DNA of 64,000 nt from Macrotis lagotis. Its lineage: Eukaryota; Chordata; Mammalia; Peramelemorphia; Peramelidae. Position numbers and translations under genes: made by a program. The notes beneath the pieces were generated by a model, which searched no databases, was not told the DNA's origin, and saw nothing but the letters and a program-made list of their open reading frames with translations. The stretch spans positions 14,922,183 through 14,986,182 of the forward strand of contig NC_133659.1 in the NCBI RefSeq assembly GCF_037893015.1, written 5' to 3'. Shown piece after piece: positions 24,217-36,149 of the stretch; the first letter of the stretch is position 1, and each line of letters starts with the position of its first letter.

Positions 24217-24449
24217 ATTTGGTCATACTTGTGTGACCAAGTGATGGGAAACAGGGTGAAAATGAAACGACATTGATTGAGAAGGCACCAGAAATGTTAT
24301 GTCAACGTGGCACATTCCAGTCAAAAACCAAAATGAAAATCAAGGTGGTTTTCCCCATCCCTGGGAAGAAACACCAGTGGCCACATGATCACCTCATAGG
24401 GAGTTCTGACAGTTCAATCTATTCCTTTGGTGAAAGGCAGGGAAACATC

Positions 24450-24605
24450 CAGCAAGTTAGAATCAGATCCCACCTCTGAGGCCTAATACCTGTGTAACTT
24501 GGGCAAGTGACCTGCTCTCCCTGGTCCTCAGTTTCTTCATCTGTCATATGAAGGTGTGTGGGCTGGATAATCACCTGGCAGCTTTTCTGTCTAGATCCAA
24601 GATCC
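24450..24605 (+). repeat. MIR-like SINE remnant in PGM1 3'UTR
   Basis: Core reads GTGTAACTTGGGCAAGTGA, followed by CCTCAGTTTCTTCATCTGT. It is old and diverged, and antisense to the transcript. Confidence 0.7.
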
Positions 24606-24664
24606 CTTGCACTAGTGTGCAGGAGTGATGAAAAGAGCTTGTTCATCCATGCAGGACCTTCCTG

Positions 24665-24835
24665 GTATACAAAGTCCCTTTGCAGATGAGGACTAGGGAA
24701 GTACTTGAGGCCCCAGGAGAGGAAAGGACTTGTCCAGGGTCACACAGCTAGTAAAAGTCAGAGGTAGGATTCAAACTCAGGACTTCTCCATCTCCAAAGC
24801 AAGATCTCTACCCAATGCACCATCTTGCTTCATCC
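24665..24835 (-). repeat. MIR/THER-type SINE in PGM1 3'UTR
   Basis: Reverse-orientation CORE-SINE: TTTGCAGATGAGGA, then GGTCACACAGCTAGTAA and TTCAAACTCAGG. It forms an inverted pair with the SINE at 24450-24605. Confidence 0.8.
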
Positions 24836-25058
24836 GTAGAACATAAAAGGAGACAGGGCAATGGAAAGACTCACTCCCACAGCCCCATGGCTTCCATTCT
24901 TTTCTCAGTTTCTAGTACCTTGTCAACATACATTAATATCTTGGGGGAAAACACTGATAATAAGAAACCTGAATAAAAACAAAATTTTTTCTTGTTCTTA
25001 AAACCACCTAAGCAAGGAGGCTTTGGCGTGGCGAGCTGTGTATCTCAAAGATGGGAAT

Positions 25059-25223
<165 letters not shown>

Positions 25224-25386
25224 TTACCTGCAGGAACAGAGCCTAGTGCAAGGACCTCTCTCCCCAGTTTGAGTGACCCCAGCAACCAGGAGCCTTGTCC
25301 CAGTGCCCCCTCCCCTCCCCTAGGGTTAAAAATTTCTCCATTGAAAATATCTGATTATATCCCATAGGGTCATTATTTATACTCTG

Positions 25387-25696
<310 letters not shown>

Positions 25697-25744
25697 TTAT
25701 TTCCATGGGCTGGGAAAGAGAAGGAAGTTTGGGACTCATTCAAT

Positions 25745-26160
25745 GGGGTTTTTTAGAATTTTTCATCCATATGCACAGACATATTTCCAAGTTACAAAAT
25801 GTCCTTCCCCCCTCCCTTCCCACCCCCTCCCCTCAGCAGCAGACAGTCAGGTTAGCATTTTACATACATATTTTGTTAAACATGTTTACAAATTAGTCAT
25901 TTTGGGCATGAGGAATTAGGATTAAGGGAAAGACATACAGAAGAGATCATTTGTATAAAGTTTTCATTCTTCAGATTCAGAAGCGTTGGGTTTTTTCCTT
26001 GTGTTTTGTTTTGTTTATCTTCCTCTGGGTTGGGGATAACATTGTCCATAGCTAGTCTAAGAGTTGTCCTAGCTCTCTGGTCTGCCAAGAGGAGCTGCTA
26101 ACATCAAGATTGTTCATCTCACAATGTTGTTGTTAATGAGCTCTCTTCCCAAGCGAATAC
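25745..26160 (-). mobile_element. L1 LINE 3' end (intron 9)
   Basis: Antisense to L1: CATATTTCCAAGTTACAAAA, CTCACAATGTTGTTGTTAAT. Confidence 0.65.
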
Positions 26161-26319
26161 AAATTCCTCCTCCTCCACTTTGTCTGCACTGTTGTTTTTA
26201 CCCAGAAATCTTTACTTTAGGGGAATGAAGCATCTATCTTCCCTTTCTAGGCTTTACGACTCAGTAAATGGCCTTCAAGAGATACCAAGGCCAAAAAAAT
26301 CCATTCTCTCATGGTCATT

Positions 26320-26628
26320 TCGATGATAGTGTTTGTCCTTCATTTTCAAAGACCACGACATCAGGGAGGTGATGCCATGACAAGCACATGAATAGGTTTT
26401 TAGTGAGGGGGACATGCTAAGTCACAAGTCTCATTTTCTCCTCCAGAGCCATCTGGGTGCAGTGGCCAGACAAGAATAAGGATGACTGGAGATGACCCTG
26501 GATGCAAGGCACTCAGGGTGAAGTGATTTGTCCAAGGTCACACAGCTAGTAAGTGTCAAGTGGCTGAGGCCAGATTTGAACTCCCATCCTCCTGACTCCA
26601 AGGCCAGTGCTCTACCCACTGCACATCT
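26320..26628 (-). repeat. CORE-SINE with long unique tail
   Basis: Same family as 1-239, in reverse: ATCAGGGAGGTGATGCCATG, CTCCAGAGCCATCTGGGTGC, GGTCACACAGCTAGTAAGTG, CTCCTGACTCCAAGGCC. Confidence 0.9.
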
Positions 26629-26631
26629 ACT

Positions 26632-26880
26632 GGCATAGTGGTATAGTGGTCTCCTTGGACAGAGATCTGAAACTGGTCTAGTCTGTGGTGCACTAGTGCT
26701 AGAAAGCAGCTGCAGAGCCAGGAAGATCCAAGGTCGAGTCTCCCCCAACATGTTATGGGACTCCTGGGCAAGGTGCTTCACCACCTTAAGAGAGACAATT
26801 GGAGAGATCAGGGTGACTCTCAAACTCTGAGTTACAGAACAGGGACCAAGCTTCATTAGGAAAGAGGCTTTCATCAGATC
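26632..26880 (+). repeat. SINE of another subfamily
   Basis: GGTGCACTAGTGCTAGAAAG, GAGCCAGGAAGATCCAAGG, CTCCTGGGCAAGGTGCTTCA. Tail resembles the element at 51448. Confidence 0.5.
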
Positions 26881-27021
26881 TTATTTTTTTTTGGTAGGGC
26901 AATGGAGTTCAGTGACTTGACCAAGGACATCTTGATGAAATAATAGGTAGAAAAAGTCAGAGCCTCTGCATCTCATCCTGGACAACAGGAAGCGATTTTT
27001 TTTAATTCCCAGCTCTGGCTC

Positions 27022-27063
27022 CTCTCTCTCTCTCTCTCTCTCACTCTCTCTCTCCCACTCTCT

Positions 27064-27130
<67 letters not shown>
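27022..27130 (+). repeat. (CT)n(AC)15 microsatellite by exon 9 donor
   Basis: CT-rich 27022-27100, pure AC 27101-27130. In the PGM1 transcript this reads (GU)15 then GA-rich, starting 23 bases after exon 9. Confidence 0.95.
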
Positions 27131-27135
<5 letters not shown>

Positions 27136-27153
27136 CCTGAACGTGGTTCTTAC

Positions 27154-27337
27154 CTGGTTTCTTGAAATGCTTCCATCCACCGGGTCGCTATACTCAAAGT
27201 TGTCTGCCTTTTCCACAGTGTAAGTCTTTTCCCCCTCTGTAAACTTCTTGCCTATAAAGGAGCGATCGGACATGAGGGTCTCCAAGTCCTTCATCATCTT
27301 GCTGGCACCCTCGGAGTCCACCTCTTCATAATCATAC
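27154..27337 (-). CDS. PGM1: PGM1 exon 9
   Basis: This exon encodes the end of Arg427 and residues 428-488, from [17 protein letters not shown] to DGSISRNQ, the first part of domain 4. The donor is a good GTAAGA. Only 23 bases into the downstream intron a long (GU)15 plus GA-rich microsatellite begins on the transcript strand, an unusual setting for a donor. A longer open frame reading through that repeat is a chance extension, not a longer exon. Confidence 0.97.
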
Positions 27338-27338
27338 C

Positions 27339-27811
27339 TGGAAGGAATCACAAAGCCAAATAGACTGACCCAAGAACAGGACAAACAGCAACAGGTCGAG
27401 GGGCTGCCACCAGAGCAAGCAGCCATCACCTACAGGTTGTAGGAATGAAAAGCTCACAATATAAGAAACCAAGGAGAAGAAATCAAAACCACATGGGAAC
27501 AAAATGAAGTGTACCCCATGCCCATTACCCTCACTGCTCCTGGCACTGTCTTGAAAGAGATCTTAATGAACTCCAAATAGGCTCCAAGTCCCAGAGCTGG
27601 ATGGGACTTCGGGGTCCAACAAGGCCAACCCTGTCTTTTTGCAGATGAGAAGCCTTGTACGAACTGATTTCAAGTGAGGAAAGTTCTTCCCAAACCAACA
27701 CATACAAAATCTCACTCATAGAAATAAAGTCAGCAAAATTCAGATCAATTACAAGACTCAATGTTAGCATCTCACTGCCCAAGTCACAGGGCACATCCTT
27801 CCTTTTTGTTC
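27339..27811. other. Unassigned part of intron 8
   Basis: No element recognised before the SINE at 27826. Confidence 0.4.
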
Positions 27812-27825
27812 ACAATAGACAAAAT

Positions 27826-27956
27826 TGGGGCAGCTAGATGGTGCAGTGGATAGAACATCTTGCTCCGGAGTCAGGAGGACCTGAGTTCAAATGTGACCTC
27901 AGACACGTAAAAATTACTCAGGTGTGCAAAAAACCAAAAAGAAGTAAAAAGAAAAA
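27826..27956 (+). repeat. WSINE-type SINE, 14 bp TSD (intron 8)
   Basis: Perfect ACAATAGACAAAAT repeats at 27812-27825 and 27957-27970. The body lacks the usual GGCCTTGGGC block. Confidence 0.95.
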
Positions 27957-28179
27957 ACAATAGACAAAATACTCTGGGTGGTTTTCTTTTTTTGGGAAAG
28001 GGAAAGGGGATAGAATATATAAGTGGGTTTGTTTAGGGTGTTTGTTGATAGATGATTATTTTTATCAAAGCAAAATGTACTAATACACTTTTTAAAACAT
28101 CAGCAGAAACTCGATATATATCTACATGAGTAGAGGGAATATGCTCTTATGGGACTTCCCATCATCAATAAAATCACAA

Positions 28180-28292
28180 GTTTATCACCAGCATCATCAC
28201 CACCATCCTCATCATCATCATCATCACTGCTACTACCACTACCACTATCATCATCAGCAATACCACCACCGGCACCATCATCATCATCATCT
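28180..28292 (+). repeat. Imperfect (ATC)n tract
   Basis: ATC/ACC units, interrupted; the His- and Asp-rich frames here are artefacts. Confidence 0.9.
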
Positions 28293-28607
28293 AGGAGCAC
28301 TGAACTCCTTCAGAAGAAATCTGGAAATGCTACAGCCTAGACATCCATAGCAGAACAGTTGCTATCTGTCCCCTTTGTCTCCTACCCCCAACACCTCACA
28401 CACAGTAGGCCCTTAATGAAGGCCTGCTTCATTGGCTGCACTGAATCCCTGGAAGTAGCACATCTGGACTGAAGACAAAGTCACCAACTCTTACGACTTT
28501 TAAGACAGAAATATAACCATTAAGGGTTAAAATAAAGTGAATACAAGGCTGAACTAAGAGGCAAGAACTGGGTTTAAATACTACTGTGTGGCCTTGGAAA
28601 GAAGGGA

Positions 28608-28815
28608 GGAAATAAGCATGTATTAATTACCTACTGTATTCCAGGCATTGTGTGAAGCAGTTTATAAATATCTGCTCTTCAGGTCAGTCCTGGAAGGTAA
28701 ATGATATTATCATCCCCACTTTACAGTTGAGGAAACTAAGGTAAACAAAGTTTAAGTAACTTGCCCAGGGTCCCATAGTCTTCCTGACTCCAGGCTTAAT
28801 ATTATGCACAATGGT
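28608..28815 (-). repeat. MIR SINE with extended tail
   Basis: TAATTACCTACTGTATTCCA, CCCACTTTACAGTTGAGGAA, AACTTGCCCAGGGTCC. Confidence 0.75.
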
Positions 28816-28879
28816 GATCCCTAGCTAACTTAAGACAAATCAGAACCTCCTTGGATGGACACAGTAACACAAAGGTCTA

Positions 28880-28955
28880 GTGATGATGTGAGGATCAAAT
28901 AATATAAAGTATTTTGCAAACTTTAAAGTATTGTATTCAATTAATATAAAGAAAT
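28880..28955 (+). repeat. MIR tail fragment
   Basis: GAGGATCAAATAATATAAAG, TTTTGCAAACTTTAAAGTAT. Confidence 0.65.
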
Positions 28956-29014
28956 TAATTAATTTCTTACCTATTACTAAAGAAATAATTAATATAAAGA
29001 AATAAAATGGCATA

Positions 29015-29217
29015 GTTGGCAGGGAGATGATATAAGGGACACAGCACTGGACCTAGAGTCGGGAAGACCCAAGTTAAATCCTGCCTCAAATACTTACAAG
29101 CTCGGTGACCCTGGGCAAGTTACTTACCTCTCAGGACTTATTTCCTCTGTAAAACAAAGAGATTGGTCTCGGTGAGTTCTAAGATCCCTTTCAGCCCTAA
29201 ATCTATGCTGCTATGAA
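29015..29217 (+). repeat. CORE-SINE, MIR/THER-tailed
   Basis: GGACCTAGAGTCGGGAAGAC, GGTGACCCTGGGCAAGTTAC, CCCTTTCAGCCCTAAATCTA. Confidence 0.85.
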
Positions 29218-30342
29218 ATTCCTTTTCATATTTCTCCTGCCTTTGTTATTATTATTGTTAACTACCCATTAGAGAGAGGAGGCTCTCTGGACAGCAACTG
29301 TTCAAACACTGTCCTCCCACTGGATCTTCAGACCAGTCTTCCATCTAGGGATACACTTGCCAGAGTGATTCATTAGCCTGAGTGGACACGGGAGCCAGAG
29401 CTCAGGAAGGCCGGGGAGGGATTCCTGCTTTGTCGGTGAGATTCATCTTGGAGACCAGCTTTGGCGACTGATAGTCCCATGGCTCAACTAAGAGTTATCA
29501 ACCGAGCCTCCACCAGGAGGTCAACAAAGCCAACAAGACTGTGGCCAGCACACTAAGGCCCCTGCAGAATTTTATTTTTGTTTTCTGGGGATTTGCTTGC
29601 CTACTATTATCAGGGAAAAAACTTGCCTTCAGCCAAGTGATTTCTGTAGTCCATGTGGAACAGCTGAAAGCCCCATAGACTGAGTCACCCCATGTGGATT
29701 CCCTTCCCAATTTCCACCCACTGGCTGTATGATCTGGGCACAGCATCAGAGATCTTAGCTGCATGATTTCTGAGACATCATCCAGACCTAAAATCCTTTC
29801 TAAAATACTCAGATTATAATATTTTTCCTAAGTTATTTATTACTGACATATTATGCAGTAAAAGTCAATGGATGGAGAGCCAAGTTTTGAATTTTCACTG
29901 CAGCGGCCAAAGAAGAACATCCTGGCAAGATGGCAGCTCAGAGATGGAATGCTGTTCAGTGCCCCATTCCCTTTTCAGTTAGAAAGGACAGGGGCTTGCA
30001 GTCACCTCTTTGTTTTTAATGGTACATACCCAGATCTGGGACTTTTAGGATGAAAGTTGTTGGGAAAGATAGAGCCTAGAATCAACCTGGATAGCTTGAG
30101 ACCACTCAGATTGGTGATGGTGATTGTGATCAGGACTTAGCTGCCTAGGCACATCAAAAGTGCAAACAAGATAACACCCACAGGGTAAACAAGGGAGGCC
30201 AGGTCAGGGATTTCTTCATCTGGAAAGGATGGCAAAGGTCATCCATGCTTTCCCTTCCCTGAAGCATCCACATATTCCAGAGGTTCAGTCTCTACCTGAA
30301 GATATCTGTCACCACTTGATGGTGATGATGATGATGGTTTTT
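29218..30342. other. Unassigned 1.1 kb of intron 8
   Basis: No repeat recognised apart from short GATGAT units near 30322. It may be unique intron sequence. Confidence 0.4.
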
Positions 30343-30356
30343 ATCCTTTGTTCTCT

Positions 30357-30516
30357 TTTTTTTTTTTTTAGGTTTTTGCAAGGCAAATGGGGTTAAGTGG
30401 CGTGCCCAAAGCCACACAGCTAGATCATTATTAAGTGTCTGAGGTCAGATTTGAACTCAGGTACTCCTGACTCCAGGACCAGTGCTCTATCCACTGCACC
30501 ACCTATACACCCCTTG
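30357..30516 (-). repeat. WSINE-type SINE inserted in an older SINE
   Basis: TTTTTGCAAGGCAAATGGGG through CACCACCTATACACCCC. Flanked by CCTTTGTTCTC (30345-30355 and 30518-30528), a duplicated piece of the older SINE. Confidence 0.92.
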
Positions 30517-30517
30517 T

Positions 30518-30668
30518 CCTTTGTTCTCAAAGAAAACTGACATCAGGAAGCTGATACCATGATAAAGCACATGAATTGGATTCGCGTGAGGGGGGTGCTT
30601 TGCTAAGTCACCACCCTCACTATCTCCTCCAGAGCCATTTGGGTCCAGGGGCCAGATATGGCCCTAGA
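30518..30668 (-). repeat. CORE-SINE tail, family of 1-239
   Basis: ACATCAGGAAGCTGATACCA, CTCCAGAGCCATTTGGGTCC. Confidence 0.85.
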
Positions 30669-30687
30669 AATTCCTCCTAGAAATGGC

Positions 30688-30865
30688 TGGAGGCAGCTAG
30701 GTGGCACTGAACATTGAGTTCTAATTGGCCTGAGTCAAGTCACTTCACCATATTTGCCTCAGTTTCCTCATCTGTAAAGAGACCCAGAGAAGGAAACTCA
30801 GGATCTTTGCCCAAAAAATGCCATATGGAGTTGGACATGACCAAAAATGACTCAACCACAACAAT
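30688..30865 (+). repeat. MAR1-type CORE-SINE with internal deletion
   Basis: GGCAGCTAGGTGGCACTGAA, then CTCAGTTTCCTCATCTGTAA, AAAAATGACTCAACCACAAC. Confidence 0.85.
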
Positions 30866-30939
30866 GGTGAAGTAGTTCTTACTGATTCCAAGCTGAAATC
30901 AGTATCCATGGAGCTACTACTCATGGCTCATGGAATCCT

Positions 30940-31378
30940 TCACCTCCTGCAAGGCTCAGCTCAAGGCTTTTCCTGTGCCCACAAATCACAGGATCATTGA
31001 TTTAGAAGAGACTCTCAGAGACGATCTCATCCCACTTCCTCATTTTACTGATGAGGGAAACTGAGACCCAGAAGGTGAAGTGCCTTGCCAAAGTTAACAC
31101 AAGCAATAAATGACAGAAGCAGGATATGAACCAATCTCCTCACTCTCCAAAGCCATTGTTCTTTCTAGTACACCTCCCTGCCTCTCCCCAGTTGCTCATG
31201 GCCCTTCAACTTGACATGACTTTATAGATCCTTTCTCTGTTTACTTGTACATGAGTTAGCTTTCCCAATTAGACTGTAAGCTCCTTGAGGGTAGCAACTA
31301 TCCATTTTGTTTCTGTATCTCCCACCACCTAGCAAAAAGTAGGTGCTTAATAATTGCCTGTGGAATCCTGATGAATCC
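30940..31378 (+). mobile_element. L2 LINE 3' end, split by a SINE
   Basis: Left part CTGCAAGGCTCAGCTCAAGG; right part ACTGTAAGCTCCTTGAGGGT, AAAAGTAGGTGCTTAATAAT. Confidence 0.75.
30985..31175 (-). repeat. MIR/THER-type SINE in L2
   Basis: ATCACAGGATCATTGATTTA, GGGAAACTGAGACCCAGAAG. Confidence 0.8.
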
Positions 31379-32061
<683 letters not shown>

Positions 32062-32142
32062 TCAGTAGGGGCAAGTCAAGCCCTGGACAAAACCACCAAC
32101 TGAACTGCCACAAAAAGACTATGAGATCGGCACTGACCAAGT

Positions 32143-32392
32143 AGGGGCAGCCAGGGGGTATCATAGTGCAGAGAGTGCCAGGTCCAGAGTCAAGAAGACT
32201 CATCTTTATGAGTTCCAATCCAGTGTCAGACACAACTAGCTGTGTGACCCTGGATAAATCACTTTACCCTGTTTGCCTCAGTTTCCTCATTTATAAAATG
32301 AGCTACAAAAGGAAATGGCAAACCATTCCAAAATCTTTGCTAAGAAAACCCCAAATGGGGTCATGAAGACTCAGACACTATCCAACAAAATA
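32143..32392 (+). repeat. MAR1-type CORE-SINE (intron 7)
   Basis: GTGTGACCCTGGATAAATCA, CTCAGTTTCCTCATTTATAA, CCCCAAATGGGGTCATGAAG. Confidence 0.92.
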
Positions 32393-32517
32393 GTGTCTGG
32401 CCATCGCTTTCTGTTAGCTCCCTTCATCCCTGCCTCAGCTTTATAATTCTGACATACTTTGGGCAGATCTTGATACTTTTCACAACATTTTCCTTCTACA
32501 TGAGCTCATTGAGACTG

Positions 32518-32650
32518 CATGGGGTCGTTTGAGGTCACCTAATCCAATCTCCTTATTTTTACTGTTGAAGAAAACAAGATAGGTTAAGAGACTTGCCTAA
32601 GATCCCTCAGACGGATTCAGAGTCAGAGTCAAAATTAGGAGTCATTTTTA
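32518..32650 (-). repeat. MIR/THER-type SINE
   Basis: TTTGAGGTCACCTAATCCAA, AGACTTGCCTAAGATCCCTC. Confidence 0.7.
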
Positions 32651-32879
32651 ACTCAATATCAGGGGTTAGTCAATGCTAACTCATCTCCCCTCAGCCTCCA
32701 AGCTCAGGTGTTCATTTCTACATTGAACCCACTTCCTAGGACCTGTCTTCATTGTATATCACCAAGTCTGTGGACCCTGAGGCAAGCACTCAATACTTAA
32801 TCTCCCCTCCTTTCCTGAGCCCTGAATGCCTCCAGTCTGAGCAGTCTTCAGATCCAGATCATTATCCTAAGTAATTTCC
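32651..32879. other. Possible L2-derived intron sequence
   Basis: Pyrimidine-biased with L2-like phrases (CCAAGTCTGTGG) but too diverged to assign. Confidence 0.3.
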
Positions 32880-32978
32880 CCTACTTGATCCTCAGTTTCC
32901 TCAACTGTGAAATGGGTGGGTTGGACTAGATGACCTCAGAAGTCCTGGTCCTTCTTAAGTTAGTGCTGAGGTCACCGG
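32880..32978 (+). repeat. MIR/THER SINE tail
   Basis: CTCAGTTTCCTCAACTGTGA, GGTTGGACTAGATGACCTCA. A 15-base GACTGAGGTCACCGG-like unit is doubled just after it (32969-32995). Confidence 0.75.
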
Positions 32979-33294
32979 ACTGAGGTCACCGGACTCTCTC
33001 CAATTTATCCTGGAGTTAATCTTTGTTCCTAATTTCTGGTCCGGGACCTACCCCATGGGACCATCGGCTCCTTCCATCATCTAGCCTATCTTAGCATGCT
33101 CAGGGTTTAGCACAGACACTGGCATGTAATGGGAACTTAATAAATGCCCATCTAGGAGGGAAAGATCCCTCTGGCTAGGTGGGAGGAGGGGTTTGAGGAA
33201 GAATCATGTTTTGTCCTCCACAAAGTGAAGAGGTGGGACCAGGGGACCCCTTGTGCCTTTTCTAGTTCTGAATAAATTTTTTTTTGTGATTCAA

Positions 33295-33440
33295 ACAGGG
33301 GGGACCAGGAGGCCCTGGCTACCTTTGGAACAGTGGAGAAGTCACTATACTACCTTGTTTCTCTATTTTCTCCTTTGTAAAATGAGGGGACTAGATTCAG
33401 GGACTTCCAAGGTCCTTGTCCCATCTCTTCTAAAGGAGTG
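33295..33440 (+). repeat. MIR/THER-type SINE
   Basis: TTTTCTCCTTTGTAAAATGA, CTTCCAAGGTCCTTGTCCCA. Confidence 0.65.
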
Positions 33441-34212
33441 GGTTTCGAAAACAGTAGACACTGACCAGATAACAGTTAAATTCAGCTTGTGGCTGTTCGG
33501 TCTTCTTTCATGGGTCTTACTGAGCCAACCTGGCTATGGCTGCCCCCAGAGTACATGGAACACCAGGGCTTTATTCCGCTCCCTTCCCTGCCCCCCAACT
33601 TAGCAATAAAATATCAGGAGGAGAGGTGATGTAAACAAATGCAATAATCCCTCCCAGCTAGGCTAATGATAAACACCCCCCCCCAGGAGTGTTCTCTCAC
33701 TTGATAGACCCTGACCACCCCTCCTGGAAATAGTGTCCATTCAGCACCTCCGAGCACCTGTCTCTCGGCTTCTGCCTAATCAGCTCCTTGTGACTAGGAC
33801 AGCATTGGCTTGGTCAGGCCAGACCCTGGTCCCCAGCCAAGAGCAATATCGGCCCTGGCCCAAGGAGCCAAGCCCTAACAGTTCCCAAATTGCAAAACAC
33901 TCCTGAATGTGGCATTTGGGCAGGGAGGGGGCCTCCCTGTCACTTTGGAGCCAGCTCTGGGTCCCAACACAAATTAAAGGAGACCTGCTCCCTACCAGGG
34001 GGTGGGACAGTATAGTGGTGGACTTCTCCTTGCATGAGAACCTCCCCAGTCCTAAAGGGCCCCACCAGCCCTCCTGGGTGAGTTCTCCCCCTCTCTGAAT
34101 CATTTGGCAATTAATCCCACCTAGACTCAGGACAACTGTTACTGCCTAACTAGCCTGCTGAATCCCACATTCAGTCAGGGGAGGCTTGGCTAGACAGGAC
34201 CCAGACACAGAG
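33441..34212. other. GC-rich, repeat-free intron 7 block
   Basis: About 770 bases with no recognised repeat and visibly higher GC than its surroundings, with homopurine/homopyrimidine patches and a C9 run at 33676. Possible regulatory DNA; no function shown. Confidence 0.4.
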
Positions 34213-34300
34213 CTGGAAAAGGTCAGTGAGACAGCTGCCCTCATTTTACAGTTGAGGAAACTGAGGCTAGGCAGGAGTCACAGAACAAGTGAAAGCAATC
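34213..34300 (-). repeat. MIR SINE fragment
   Basis: TCATTTTACAGTTGAGGAAA, then CTGAGGCTAGGCAGGAG. Confidence 0.65.
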
Positions 34301-34351
34301 ATCTATCAAGAATTTATTGAGGATTTATTTACTCTTCAAAACAGTTCCTCT

Positions 34352-34506
34352 AGGGGCAGCTAGGTGGCGCAGTGGATAGAGCACCTGAGTGCTCAGGAGG
34401 AGTCAGGAGTACCTGAGTTCAAATCCAGCCTCAGACACTTAATAATTACCTAGCTATGTGGCCTTGGACAAGCCACTTAACCCCATTGCCTTAAAAAAAA
34501 AAAACC
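34352..34506 (+). repeat. WSINE-type SINE, 10 bp TSD
   Basis: CAGTTCCTCT repeats at 34342-34351 and 34507-34516. An extra TGAGTGCTCAGGAG block is inserted in the head. Confidence 0.93.
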
Positions 34507-34559
34507 CAGTTCCTCTGAAAATGTTGTGGGTCGAGAACTGTGAGCTTACTAAGACTCAA

Positions 34560-34760
34560 TGGCATGTTACTTATCTCTGAAGAGCTTCCTCTACACCTGA
34601 ACTAAGAGATGAAAGGCCTCTTAGATTCATCGTCAGAGACAGCTTGCAGTTTTGTGTTTAGCTCTGGGCCCCACCTTTAGGAAGGATGTTGGTTGAGAAG
34701 TTCAAGAGCACAGAAGGAAAGTGTCAAAGATGAAGAAGGATGAGACCGTGTCCTCTGATG
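34560..34760 (+). mobile_element. CR1/L3 LINE fragment
   Basis: GTTTAGCTCTGGGCCCCACC, TTTAGGAAGGATGTTGGTTG, as in the CR1/L3 reverse transcriptase C-terminal region. Confidence 0.65.
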
Positions 34761-34761
34761 T

Positions 34762-34975
34762 CTAGTTTAGGGGCAGGGAACCTTTTATTCTGCCAATATT
34801 TAAAATATCATTCTCAGGCTATATTTGGTCAAATATTTGATTAATTCTCCCCTAAAAAGCTATTAGATTTATTGAATTTCAGGCACATTCATCCACCCAC
34901 CCCTGTACCCACAGTTGCCTTGGCAATGCCACACCAATATGGTCCAAAGGTCAGAAGTTCCCCAGCCCTTATCTA
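34762..34975 (+). mobile_element. hAT-like DNA transposon remnant
   Basis: GGGGCAGGGAACCTTTTATT left end; ATTGAATTTCAGGCACATTC inside; GGTCAGAAGTTCCCCAGCCC right end. Confidence 0.5.
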
Positions 34976-35034
34976 GCTAGATGCTTAGCCTAGAATGAGA
35001 AGACCTGGAGAGGTCATGACATTTGGAACTCTGA

Positions 35035-35860
35035 TTTGGATAAAGAAATGGGGTAAGCTCATGGGTCACAAAACTGGGAAGGAATTCCAACCAAGATACA
35101 AGAGTCAGTCTCCCAAAAAGGCCGGAACACTCTCGAGATGCATCTAAGAAGAAGAAATTCAATAGGATAAATGTAAAATCTTACCCTTGGGTTCATAAAG
35201 TTAACCACACAAGTACAAGATGGGGGAGGCATGGCTAGATGGAAAATTGTCTGAAGAATATCTGGGGCATTTAAGGAGTTGTAAACCCAAGAAGTCAGCA
35301 GTGTGATGGACAAGCCAACCAGATACTCCAATGGGGTCTTGGGTTACATTAAGAGAGGCACAATTTTCCGGATGGGAATCTACTCCCTGATGGTCCCACT
35401 CTCCTCTGACCTCATTAGGACTCATTCAGAGTAATGGGTTCAGTTATAGGCAGCACATTTTATTGAAATACTGTCTAGAGACAAGGATGGTGGAGATTTT
35501 GAGATCAGGCATATGAAGATGAGTTAAGCAGTGTGATGTGAGAAGCCTTAGGGAGACAGGGATGGTTAAATATCTGAGGAATATCATATAAAAGAGAGAT
35601 GCAATCCATCCAGTTAGAACTGGAGGGACATTGTAAAGTCCCTGGTCAATCCTAACCTCTTTCTCCTTTGTGGATTGATTCCTTCCTTCCTGATCACTTT
35701 TCATGAGAAAAGAAAGACCATGGAAGGGGCCCATTCAGCTGGGGCCTCTAATGATGGTCTCCAGTTCTTTGCCTCAGCATTTTGTTCTTTCAATTCTAGG
35801 TGTAAGAAACTGGAGACAATAACCTTCATTATGCATTTTAGAAGTTCAGAAGAGTAAATG
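35035..35860 (+). mobile_element. CR1/L3 LINE, reverse transcriptase end
   Basis: CCTTGGGTTCATAAAGTTAA, ACAAGTACAAGATGGGGGAG, TGGTCCCACTCTCCTCTGAC, GGTTCAGTTATAGGCAGCAC and further CR1/L3 phrases in order over ~800 bases. Multiply broken. Confidence 0.8.
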
Positions 35861-36149
35861 ACCAGGAGTAGAACTACTACCAGGAGTAGCCCAAGAATAG
35901 AATCTGTGCTGGGGGTTGCAGCCAGTTGGCTGATTTTTTTTTTGAAGACTCAAGGAACCCAAGCCACCATCGGCTAAGACAAGAGCTCCACTGGTATTGA
36001 TGCCACATTAGAGGGGACACTTGTTGGGAGCCATGCTAGTAAGAAATTGTATTAAACTGAGTCCATTCTTCCCAGAGATTATGGAAGCAGAGAGGAGAGT
36101 ATGTTCCCTTGGTGAGTGGCGGGGGGGGGGGGAGAATTTGTGTTTACTT
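35861..36149. other. Unassigned intron 7 stretch
   Basis: G12 at 36121-36132; otherwise unassigned. Confidence 0.35.

Larger units (their letters stand above)
24190..25058 (-). other. PGM1: Probable PGM1 3' untranslated region
   Basis: This sequence follows the stop codon on the minus strand. It includes two old MIR-like SINE remnants in opposite orientation. The extent is inferred from the poly(A) signal candidates only; no transcript evidence is available here. Confidence 0.55.

Noticed and set aside
26881-27429. 182-codon minus-strand frame as a single gene
   Set aside because: Its middle is PGM1 exon 9; the flanks are intron and microsatellite read-through past clear splice sites.
28100-28350. 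His-rich and Asp-rich frames
   Set aside because: They are produced by the imperfect ATC repeat.
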